From positions 3,646 to 45,466 of the forward strand of contig NW_005198259.1 of NCBI RefSeq assembly GCF_000372725.1: a stretch of 41,821 nucleotides of DNA. The letters are read 5' to 3'. A program made the position numbers and the translations under genes. How positions within the stretch are numbered: the first letter of the stretch is position 1; the number at the start of each line of letters is the position of its first letter. The notes below the pieces were generated by a model. It was not told the DNA's origin and did no database searches. It saw only the letters and a program-made list of their open reading frames with translations. Positions 9,681 to 19,043 of this stretch are shown here, one piece after another. This DNA comes from Emiliania huxleyi CCMP1516 (lineage: Eukaryota; Haptophyta; Isochrysidales; Noelaerhabdaceae).

Positions 9681-12600
9681 TTAGCCGTCGGGCATCTGCA
9701 GGGCGACGACTGCCGCAGCGACAAGCCTTCTCAGTGCCTGCACCTCTTGCGAAGCACGTTGCCGCCGCGCCTCGTCAACGGGCGGCTCGAGGTCATGGGA
9801 GACATGCGCGAGGAGGCGCGACACTTTGCACTCGAGCAGCGACACGAGCACCGCGCGCTCGCGCTGCTGCGCCTCGCGCGCAGCCGCCGCCTTCTCGCGC
9901 TCGACGCGCAGTGCCTCGCCCTGGACCGCCGCGGCGTCGTGCGCCGCAGCGAGGCCCGCGCGCATGGTCTCCACCTCGTCTTCGGCGGAAGCGGCCGTCT
10001 CGCTCGCCGCCTGGAGCTGCCGCTGCGCCGCCTCTAGCTCCACCTCGAGCCTAGGACAGCGCGCAGCACCGCCGTCACACCTCGGACCATTATGCTGGGT
10101 GTCGAACGGCGCTCCCCGCGGAGACGCCTGCGAGACGTCTCGGAGATGCCCCCCCAGCCTTCCTGGGGCTCGGTCAGCTCGAGGGGCGTGCCAGTCGGCC
10201 CGACGGCCGCAAGCGAGCGGCGCGCCAGCGGCGTGGTGCCGGTGCCGCCGCCGGTGCCGCCGGTTCCGCTCGACCCGTCGCTCGAGTGGCGGTGCGCCGG
10301 TGCAAGAGCCGCCAGGCCGGTGCCGGCGCCACTCGACCCGTCGCTGGAGCAGCGCGAGAGGCTCCCGAGCGGCTTCGCCGCTGCCCCGTCGTCCGCCCCC
10401 TCTCTCGCGAGAAGGGGTGTTGCCGCCTCGGCCGCCGCCTCGGCCGCCGCCTCGGCCGCCGCCTCCCTCCTCTCCACCTGCAGCCGCTGCGTGTGGATCA
10501 GCTGCGCCGTCTTTCGGTCGAGTGCGTCCTCCAGCTCGGACAAGCGCCGCTGCCGCGCCGTCGCCTCCTCACGCAACCGCACGAGGGCGGCGTCCTAGGA
10601 GACGCACCCCATGGTTGATCAGGCTGCGGAGTAGGCCGAATTAGGGGAGGAGGGCCGGTGGCCAGTAGTGGGCGGGCGGGCGGGAGGGCGGGCGGGCGGG
10701 TGGGAAGGCGTTCGGGCGTGCGTGCGGGCGGGCGGGGGGCGGGGAGGGAGGTATCCCTCTCGGCGACGATGCGCTGCAGCTCTGCGACGGTCTCCGCCAT
10801 CTCGTCGACCTGTAGTTGGCGAGATCAGCCGAGATCAGCCGAGATCAGCCGAAATTGGGGGTGTATAGCGCGCTACTGCCGCCGCTGCGCCCGAGATCAC
10901 GCCGAGAGACATACGAGATCGCCCGAGATCTCGACTCTCTCCTCTCGTCCACCTGCCCCGCAGCCTCCCCCTCGCCCTCAACCAACGCCTCGTGCTCATC
11001 CTCCATGCGCGCAATCTGCTCTGCCAGCAGCGCGTTTGCCGCCTTCTCCTGGAGTACTTCGCGCGAGCGCGCCTCGAGCTGCCGCAGCGCGCTCAGCCGC
11101 TCCGCCTCCGCACGTCGCCGCTCCGCCTCCGCTCGCTCCACTTGCGCCTCGGCGCGCTCTCGCTCCGCGAAAGCCTGCTGCCGCTCCGCCTCGGCCTGCA
11201 CGAACCTGCAGACATGTCGTGGACATGTCGTGGACGCGGCCCGGGGCATGCGCACGTCGCCTCGGCCTGCACTAGGAACCTTCTAGGAACCTTCTAGGAA
11301 CCTTCTACGACGCGGCCCGGGGCTGCGCATATCGCCTCGGCCTGCACGGACCTGCGCGAGTCGCCGACTGACTGCTCGCGCTCGACGAGCACCTAGAAGG
11401 TTCCAGAAGGTTCCTAGAACTTCCTGAAGGCTCCTAGAAGGTTCCTAGAGAGGACCGGGCCGTGCAGCCCTCTGGGCTGATCTGGGCGGACCTCGGGTCA
11501 TCTCGAGACGCGGCTGGAGGGAGGGAGAGAGTAGAGAGGGAGGGAGGGAGAGAGGGGGGAGCACCGCGCGCAGCCGCGTCAGCTCGACCTCCAGCGACTG
11601 GAGCTTGGTGCGCCTACGTGCGGAAGACGCCGGCCTCAGGGCGGGAGGACGGTCTCGTGCCGTGTCTTCAAACACACCGCGTGAGAACACACGGGCTACG
11701 AAGACAGTGGAGTGCGTGTCCTCTCGAGCGCTAGTCGGAGGACAAGAAGACGTCTTCCGCTTCTAGGGCCGCGAGCCGCAGCACGCATCTCCCCCATATC
11801 TCCCCCATATCTCCCCCATATCTCTCCGCTTCTAGGGCGGTGCGCTGGTCGATCTGCTCGTTGATCCGCGCAGAGTTGTGGACGTGCCTCGCCCGCGACG
11901 CGAACTTGAGCGTGCTCACCGTCTCGGCCATCGACGCGGCGGCGACGCACGCGATCATCGTCGTCTTGCAGTTCCCGCCGAGCGAGTCTGCCAGCAAGCG
12001 CGTCAGCTTCGAGTCGCGGTACGGCACGTGTCTCGCCTAGAAGGCCCCAGAAGGCTCCTAGAAGGTTCCTAGAAGCTTCGAGTCGCGGTACGGCACGTGT
12101 CTCGCCTAGAAGGCCCCAGAAGGCTCCTAGAAGGTTCCTAGAAGCTTCGAGTCGCGGTACGGCACGTGTCTCGCCTAGAAGGCCCCAGAAGGCTCCTAGA
12201 AGGTTCCTAGAAGCTTCGAGTCGCGGTACGGCACGTGTCTCGCCTAGAAGGCCCCAGAAGGCTCCTAGAAGGTTCCTAGAAGCTTCGAGTCGCGGTACGG
12301 CACGTGTCTCGCCGTTCCCGAGGTGAGAGCGGCGACGACATTTCCGAGCGCCGCGAGCGAGCCGTTGATGTACTTGCACTCCTCGAGCCGCTGCCCGGAG
12401 GCGCCCGAGACGCGGAGCCGCTCGGAGCCCGCGAGGTCGACCAGGTTGAGCTTGGACNNNNNNNNNNNNNNNNNNNNNNNNNNNNNNNNNNNNNNNNNNN
12501 NNNNNNNNNNNNNNNNNNNNNNNNNNNNNNNNNNNNNNNNNNNNNNNNNNNNNNNNNNNNNNNNNNNNNNNNNNNNNNNNNNNNNNNNNNNNNNNNNNNN

Positions 12601-13716
12601 NNNNNNNNNNNNNNNNNNNNNNNNNNNNNNNNNNNNNNNNNNNNNNNNNNNNNNNNNNNNNNNNNNNNNNNNNNNNNNNNNNNNNNNNNNNNNNNNNNNN
12701 NNNNNNNNNNNNNNNNNNNNNNNNNNNNNNNNNNNNNNNNNNNNNNNNNNNNNNNNNNNNNNNNNNNNNNNNNNNNNNNNNNNNNNNNNNNNNNNNNNNN
12801 NNNNNNNNNNNNNNNNNNNNNNNNNNNNNNNNNNNNNNNNNNNNNNNNNNNNNNNNNNNNNNNNNNNNNNNNNNNNNNNNNNNNNNNNNNNNNNNNNNNN
12901 NNNNNNNNNNNNNNNNNNNNNNNNNNNNNNNNNNNNNNNNNNNNNNNNNNNNNNNNNNNNNNNNNNNNNNNNNNNNNNNNNNNNNNAAGACGCGGACCAC
13001 TGTGGTTCAGCTGTGGTTCCCGCATCTATGCCGCCCGACGTGTTCAAAGATGTCCGCGACGGCGCGGGGGATGATGCCGCGCTGCGCTCCATCGGGCGCC
13101 CCCTCCATGGTATGTGTCTTGCCGGCACCCGTGTGGCCTAGCCGCCAGGACGCGCCATCGAGAGAGGGGGTGCGGAGGTGCAGAGGTGGAGGCGGAGCGC
13201 GAGGCTCACCGTAGGCAATGATGGACGCGTTGAAGCCGGCGAGGGTGGAGGAGACGGCGGGCCGCGCCACCGCATCGTACACGGCCGCCTGCCCCTCCGA
13301 CGGCGAGAAGGCCGCGTCGAATGTGAACGAGTACCGCGGGCCCGGCCCGAGCCCGTCGTCCGGCCACGCCGTCACCTGCGAGGAGACAGCGCGGCGTGGC
13401 TGCGGAGACTGCGGCAGCGGCCAGCAGCATGCAGCGGGCAGCATGCAGACGCGCCGCGCACAGCAGGCAGCGAGGTGTGTGCAGCGAGCGGTAGCACGCC
13501 GAGAGGCGAGAGAGGTGAGCCGGAATCTGCTGTGCTCACCTCGCCAGGAGCGCGCACGGTCAGCTCTTCGGTGGACACTTCGCGCGCGAGCGGAGGCCTC
13601 ACGCGGACGGCCACCCGCACGGTCTCGGGCCAGTCCGCCGATGAGCTAGCCTCTGACGAGGCGCTGGACGATGATAGACGCCCGAGGGAGGCGCTCTCCA
13701 CAGCGAGAACCACCAT
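9681..13716 (-). CDS. Kinesin with N-terminal motor and long coiled-coil tail, at least ten exons
   Basis: Microtubule motor ATPase. ATG at 13716, TAA at 9681-9683. Supported exons: 13716-13540, 13375-13210, 13137-into the gap, gap-12313, 12036-11846, 11613-11565, 11392-11352, 11205-10953, 10809-about 10755, 10594-about 10070 and 10050-9681. The motor shows [10 protein letters not shown], the P-loop [13 protein letters not shown] (His where Gln is usual), VDLAGSERL, a switch-like [15 protein letters not shown] and [19 protein letters not shown]. After the motor comes [17 protein letters not shown], then a heptad-like Glu/Ala/Arg-rich stalk. The subfamily is not clear. About 530 nt are unsequenced, covering switch I. 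At least five introns begin with a copy of the next exon: 12037-12312, 11614-11845, 11393-11564, 11206-11351 and 10810-10952. The last two joins of the tail are uncertain. Confidence 0.88.
10664..10752 (+). repeat. GGGC/GGGCG tandem repeat in a kinesin intron
   Basis: Runs of three or more G separated by one or two bases, about 14 tracts in 90 nt on the + strand, hence C-rich in the kinesin transcript. A G-quadruplex/i-motif-capable tract. It fills most of the intron between about 10755 and 10595. Confidence 0.8.
12005..12313 (-). repeat. Tandem array of a 33-nt kinesin exon piece every 69 nt
   Basis: Five identical copies of the segment encoding [11 protein letters not shown] start (plus-strand) at 12005, 12074, 12143, 12212 and 12281, separated by 36 nt of GGAACCTTCTA-type filler. 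The copy at 12281-12313 is continuous with the upstream exon and the copy at 12005-12037 with the downstream exon. The kinesin frame hits a stop in every filler, so splicing is required. A GC-AG intron 12037-12312 (exactly 4 x 69 nt), or four successive 69-nt introns, gives the correct motor sequence. Unspliced, another frame is open through all units. Confidence 0.93.
12458..12986. other. Assembly gap (529 N)
   Basis: Unknown bases inside the kinesin motor. The protein is interrupted between the end of FEHVGRH-like sequence and [13 protein letters not shown], where about 120 to 150 residues of motor are expected. The true gap length may differ. Confidence 0.99.
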
Positions 13717-13968
13717 GTTCGGGCGCCTGTCCCAGGTCTACGTCTACACTCGTAAGAGTGTGATGTGCATCGAATAGGAATGTGGAAAAGAAAGTTTGAA
13801 GCGGCAGGTTGAAGTTGGTTTGAGTGCCCACGGGACTGGCGCGCACTGGCACTAACACAGGAGAAAAGAATTTTTCGCACACTTTTCCCCATAAGATGAG
13901 ATTGCCAGATGAGAGTGGGGGGAGGACAGGCGAGCGACATTTGACGACGTCGGGGGTCACAATGATCA

Positions 13969-14280
13969 ATGCGCAACATTGTTGTCTCTTTCTTTGTAGA
14001 AACCACGACGCGATCTTTGTCAAGCGCAACCAACTTCAACCTGCTGCTCCACGAGACGTTCGGCGGCGGCTTCTCGCCCACCGCCGTTCTCAAGCTGCGC
14101 CGCCTCGCGCGCAAAGTCGCGCGCGGCAGCGTTGACCGCACGGCCTACTCGCCCAAGTACTCGCTCTCTTTTATGTCCCACCAATTTGCAGAGCGCATCT
14201 CTCTCTCTGTTGTGCGAGGCGTGAACCGCGCCATTCGCTCTCACCTGGCAACCCTGTCTGCACGTCTCGCGCGCGCGTGA
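13969..14280 (+). CDS. Possible terminal exon of an unrecognised protein
   Basis: Open frame ending TGA at 14280 with a plausible acceptor (TTTCTTTGTAG, about 14000). The peptide includes FNLLLHETFGGGFSPTAVLK and SLSFMSHQFAERISLSVVRG, which looks protein-like rather than random. The 5' exons are not found. It could be a relic of a repeated gene or the end of a small gene starting near 13800. No function can be assigned. Confidence 0.3.
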   Translation: MRNIVVSFFVETTTRSLSSATNFNLLLHETFGGGFSPTAVLKLRRLARKVARGSVDRTAYSPKYSLSFMSHQFAERISLSVVRGVNRAIRSHLATLSARLARA

Positions 14281-14355
14281 AAACCCCGTCGTAAACCCCC
14301 CAAAATTGAAGTCGACCGCCCAAAGCTGTCCCCCCCCCGCAAACTTTATCTTTAA

Positions 14356-15249
14356 CCCTAGTGGGTGGATAACCTGTCAGACAGGCGGTCTCGCGGAATC
14401 TCGCGTTGACACAACCGCGGTGCGCGCCCTGTAGGTCGCCAGACCAAACCGCGCCGGCCTGGCCATGCCCGCATAGTGGACATTGACGGGTCCGGTCGGT
14501 TCCGCGCACGCTCATCGCCCGGATCGGCTGCGCCGCGCTGCTCTCGACGGCCTCTCGAGCGGGCGCAGCGCACACGCGGCACGGCGAAGGAGGGCGCGAT
14601 ACTCCACCGGTTCTTCGGCCGTCTGCCTCGGCGCACGACCCGCGGGGCACGTGCGCGCCTCGAGAAGCTCCGCCGCCCCGCCCGGTGCTGCCCACCCGCC
14701 TTCGGTGGCACCCGCCGACGCGCAGGCGCTCGCGCCGGGTGCGGCTCCTCGGCGACGTCGAGCGTGGTGCCCGACGGCTCAGGAGCCTTCTACCATCAAC
14801 CACTACCACGGCCGCCACCGTCGGCGCCTTCGCTCGAGCTCTCCGAGGCCGCGTTCTGACCTCGTGCCGCGGCTGTCGTCGCTGCAGCAGCGACGAGGGC
14901 CGCGGCAAGGGGTGCAGCGGCGACGGGCGGGGCGGAGAGGCGCGGCCAGCTACCGGGCTGTTGCCCCCGCCTACCGCGTCGGGCCCCTGCACCCGGAGGC
15001 GGCTTGCGGCAGCCTTCCCGTGTCTCCGTGCGACCCGATGGGGTAGCCGGCCAAAACGCGCGCGTCTGTGAGATTTCCGGACTTTGAGTGTGCACCGCGG
15101 GAAATATCAAAGTGAGAGTGTACCAAAGTTAGTAGGTCATTTTGAAGGGTTGGTATAGGCCTTTCACTGGTGGGTAGCCCGGGCGTCGCGCGGTACGCGC
15201 CGGGCCGTCAGCGCCTTTCGAAAACAGCGACACTATCCACCTACTAGGG
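14356..15249. mobile_element. piggyBac-like non-autonomous element (894 bp) with TTAA duplications
   Basis: Terminal inverted repeats CCCTAGTGGGTGGATA (14356-14371) and its near-perfect complement TATCCACCTACTAGGG (15234-15249), 15 of 16 matching. TTAA lies immediately outside on both sides (14352-14355 and 15250-15253). TTAA target sites and termini starting CCC are the hallmark of piggyBac-type transposons. No transposase frame is recognisable inside; the interior is GC-rich with only low-complexity open frames, so the copy must be mobilised in trans or be dead. Confidence 0.72.
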
Positions 15250-15253
15250 TTAA

Positions 15254-17406
15254 ACCTCCATAAACATCATTGTGCAGGGGCTCCAGGCCCCAAATGACGT
15301 GTGAGTGTTAGAGTTGTTTGGTATTGCTAAAAATCTCTCTCAATGTGACGGCCAAAACGATCATGGGAGCTAGGGTGAGACAACAGGTCGGGGTGCCACA
15401 CGGGGCACACCACAGGCGTATTCTAGAGGGGGGAAAGAAACGGGGGGTGGGGGGCCCCGCCACGAGAAGTGCGTTTTGGGGATGCAGAGCGTGCAAGGCG
15501 GCTAGGGATGAAGCCGCAAAAGAGGCGCGCGAGGCAAGTAGGAGCGCCCAGCGTTTCTCACTTTCCGGGACAGCCCCTGACAGCCCCGCCCTTGCGAGGC
15601 AGGAAGGTGACGACTACCCGTACGCCCTGTTGCTCCTCGCCGACCGCCCATCCACCCTCCGTTCCCTTTCTCCAACCAAAGATGGTAAAAAATGGCCTTG
15701 TTCGGCCCGGGGAGAGGGGGGGGGGGGGGGGCATGGGGGCCCGGGGGCCCATTGTTGTATGAGCGTCATCTTGTAGTGAACAGGCCGACATCGCGGTTTG
15801 AGCGCCCAGCGCAGGGGGGGTCCGGTCGGCGGCCCCGAAAAACCCCAAACCGGAGGGGGGGTCCGGGGTCGGTCGGAGGACGGAACCCAAACCCAGGGGG
15901 GGGGGTCCGTCGGGTTGGCTCCAGGGACAAGGGTCCCACCCCACATGCTCCCCGTAGCTGTGAAAAAATTAGTATCTCTAAATCCGGAACCAGCCTCCGG
16001 GGGGGCCCCCCGTTTCCATCCAAACCAAAGTTCCGGTTATAGAAAGAGAGGCTCAAGTGTAACATAAGGTGTCCACACACATACGACATACACATACACA
16101 AAGCAACTCTCACGACACACGGGCACCGGGTGGAGCGGCGGCGGCGGCGGCAGCAGCACGCGCGGGCGGACGGATTCGGACGGGGCGGAGCAGCGACCGC
16201 CTGGGCGGCCGCTGCTCTGTCTGCGCAGCGCTGTCAGGTGCACAGGGTAAGCGTGGCGGCGCGGGGACGCGCGGCGGCGGTGGCGAGCAGGCGAGCGGCC
16301 CGCGCGCGGCGAGGCGGACAGGTGATCGGCAGGCGGGTGATGGGCCGGAGAGTGACCGCGGCACCGCGCTCAGCGATCGGAGGCGAGCCGATCGTCCGGG
16401 GTCGCTCGGCCGCAGCTGAGAGACCTCGAAGGCGTGCGGAGCGCGACTGTCGGTGTCGGGGGGCGGCCGTCATGTGGCGAGGAGGGAGGACGACAAGTGC
16501 GCGTCGTACGGGTCGCTCTTCATCGCCAGTCGAGCGGCACTCAAGTCGAGACCGAAGGAAAGCATGACGGGTTTGAGCCAGGCCCTTGGAACGCCCGTGA
16601 AATCTGCTTTGGCGCCAAAGCTTGTGAGGTTTGCTACGAAAAGCGTCCCCAGTGGAAAAGGGGGCAACGGGGCGGCCAAATTCACACCTCCCGGGCCTCT
16701 TTATGTTTTCGTAAACGTAGTCGTGGCCCCCCGCTACGTCGCACGAGTGCAACCGGGTAGCGGGGGGCTATTAGTATCTCTAAAACTGAGTTGCTCATGA
16801 AGCGGCGTCCAGCACCCGGATCGATTGCCATTCGCTGTAGTCATTGGAAGGGACGATGCGCGCGTACTGTGGAGAACTGAGCGCTGCCAGAGCTTGTACA
16901 AAGAAACGGCAAGCAGGATCAGGCCTGCGACTGCGTGGATGCTCCACATATGTGTGTGGAGTCGGGCTCGCTCGGGCCTCGGCGAAAAAGTCTCCTTGGT
17001 GGCGCTTGGCTGCGTAAGTAACTAGTTTTCATGAAAAGTTAAACCGGCGATTTCGAAGCGCCCGACGCCCGTGGCGGTTCGCGAGAAGGAGGAAGAGGGT
17101 TTGATTGAGGGGGCTCACGGCAACGTCGCAAGCAAGGACACCGACCAGGGGGGGGTCGGTCGTCACACCTCCCGCCGCCCGCCGAGCGAGAGAGCGACCG
17201 ACCGGAGGGGGGGTCCGGTCCACATCGGGGGCAGACCACCGACGGGGGGGGGGGTCCCCACGAAGTAAGGGGGGGGGTACAAAATGAAGCTCACATTAGC
17301 CATTTAGCCGGAGATTATAGTCGAGCGCGTCGGAAAGGTGTTTGAATGCAAAGAATGCAAGTTTCAGGTTTGCAATGCTGTGGTGGGTCTCCATTGTCCA
17401 TGCGCA
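15254..17406. other. Gene-poor spacer rich in G tracts
   Basis: No gene recognised. G runs of 6 to 14 occur near 15715-15735, 15815-15860, 15894-15910, 15999-16005, 17146-17160 and 17206-17275, with similar local wording (CGGAGGGGGGGTCCGG at about 15850 and 17205). The 15-mer ATTAGTATCTCTAAA occurs at about 15968 and 16770 in the same orientation. The region may contain degenerate copies of one repeat family. Confidence 0.5.
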
Positions 17407-18696
17407 ATGCTAGATGCGCGCGCCGACGCCATCGCTGTGCCGTCCTGGCGACGGCGGCTCGGCACCGGCCTCCTCTTCATCCTGGCGACGGCGGTCCTGG
17501 TCGCCCTCGTGCCGTCCGACGGGCTCACGCACGACGCCACCGGCGGCAGACGCCTTTCGTCCTCGCCGCCTTTTGCCTCTTCGGCGCCGCGGCATGTCCA
17601 CCCTTGGGCACAAAGGCTGCACACGCACGCCGCCGAACCTCGCAGCACCGTCGCTCGTGAAGCCGCTGCCCGCGCAGCCGCTACCCCTGTCGAGGACGCG
17701 CCCCTCGTCGGCACATGCAGCCAGCCGCGCAACATCTTCATCGACGCCGGCGTCAACTGGTGCAATACGATCCGCTTATTCGAGGATATCGAATACGGCA
17801 AGAACGCGACGTTCGCGACCGCGCTACCCGCGCCGTACGACGTCTACGGCCTCGAAGCCTCTCCGCTCATTCAGCCCTTCGCAGAGCAATATTTCAGATG
17901 GCTCAACGGGCTGCTTGACGACGAGCCAGAGACGTGTCTGCCGCGCTCGGGCTCGACTGCGCACCTCAAGAAGTACTCGAGCGTGTACGGTTGCCTCCAC
18001 GCCGATGCCAACAGGATGCGCCAGTGCATGTGGCAGAAGCTCACCAAGCATCTCAACGCTCTCAGGCCTGACCCAAGGCTCAACTCGTCGACGCTCATTG
18101 CGGAGCGACTTGACGGCGCGCGGCAGCAGTGCGGCCCGCCGCCGCAGAACCGCTTCACGTTCCTCCCGGCGGCAGCTGGCCACAGCGGCGACAACGCGTG
18201 GCTCGAATTCTACGGCCCGCCGCAGCAGCTCGTGCGCGGCGGCAGCATACCCAAGCAATTCGCGCCGCCCTCCTTGAAGGACGGGAGGTACGACTTTCGC
18301 GTAAGGGTCGTCAACCTGCCTTTATGGCTTGCGGCGTCCTTCACGACCTCTGACCACGTGGTGCTGAAGATGGACGTGGAGGGCTCGGAGCATGGCATCC
18401 TTGAGGAAATGGTGGGTCGCGGTATCATGGGCCTCATCGACGTGCTCTCGCTCGAGTGCCACGGTTCTGGTGGTAACTGCGAGAACCTCCTAGCTCGCGT
18501 AAGGCAAGCGCATCCGCGCATCAGGCTGCTTAAGGAGGGGTGGGATCACTCGGGTTATGATTCTCACTCAACGCTCAATAGCGATGAGCAGGCGGCGGTC
18601 GCAAAGGCGTGCGAGGCATTCGATCCAGCGCGCTTTACGCTGTCGCACCGCCCTACTGGACCGGCGACCACCCCTGGCCCTGCCGCGCTGCCCTAG
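17407..18696 (+). CDS. FkbM-like methyltransferase with N-terminal signal anchor, intronless
   Basis: Predicted SAM-dependent methyltransferase of the FkbM type, 429 residues from ATG 17407 to TAG. The frame is open upstream but has no ATG. Residues about 12-33 (RRRLGTGLLFILATAVLVAL) form a single hydrophobic helix after basic residues, typical of a type II Golgi/ER anchor. FIDAGVNWCNTIRLF (about 110) is the SAM-binding loop region, YGLEASPL (about 139) the acidic motif after beta 2, and VVLKMDVEGSEHGIL (about 317) the characteristic FkbM motif, followed by DVLSLECHG. The middle has a Cys-containing insertion. Methylation of a secreted or surface glycan is inferred. It is intronless, like the TylF-type gene upstream. 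Confidence 0.88.
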   Translation: MLDARADAIAVPSWRRRLGTGLLFILATAVLVALVPSDGLTHDATGGRRLSSSPPFASSAPRHVHPWAQRLHTHAAEPRSTVAREAAARAAATPVEDAPLVGTCSQPRNIFIDAGVNWCNTIRLFEDIEYGKNATFATALPAPYDVYGLEASPLIQPFAEQYFRWLNGLLDDEPETCLPRSGSTAHLKKYSSVYGCLHADANRMRQCMWQKLTKHLNALRPDPRLNSSTLIAERLDGARQQCGPPPQNRFTFLPAAAGHSGDNAWLEFYGPPQQLVRGGSIPKQFAPPSLKDGRYDFRVRVVNLPLWLAASFTTSDHVVLKMDVEGSEHGILEEMVGRGIMGLIDVLSLECHGSGGNCENLLARVRQAHPRIRLLKEGWDHSGYDSHSTLNSDEQAAVAKACEAFDPARFTLSHRPTGPATTPGPAALP

Positions 18697-19043
18697 CTCG
18701 TGCGCCAGTGCGGGCGAGCTTTTGTTAAGAGCCCCCAGCAGCAGCAAAAGTCATCAGGTACATTTTTGTATCTGCAATCTGGTAAAAATGCCTCAAAAAT
18801 GTATCTGAATTGACTTTTTCTTTTATCTGAGAACGCTGAGTTGACTTTTCCTATTTCAAGCTGCGTCTGAGTCCACGGTCAGGCTCAGGGTGCCAGCCCC
18901 GGCCCCCCACCGTGTAAACCGTAAACGGACCTGCACCTGACACAGTACGCTCGGAGAACCCGTGTACTAAACAGTACGTTCTTGGGGGCTGCGCGTACAA
19001 GCCCAAACCTCAACTGCTCAGCATGCCAGAGGAGCGGCGGCTG
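18697..19043. other. Convergent 3' flanks
   Basis: AT-richer stretch with two related words (TGTATCTG and TTGACTTTT each repeated at about 18768-18850), probably the 3' untranslated regions of the FkbM-like gene (+) and the GTPase gene (-). No gene seen. Confidence 0.5.

Noticed and set aside
14171..14992. 273-codon minus-strand open frame
   Set aside because: Low-complexity Arg/Pro/Gly sequence crossing the transposon boundary; no protein-like features.
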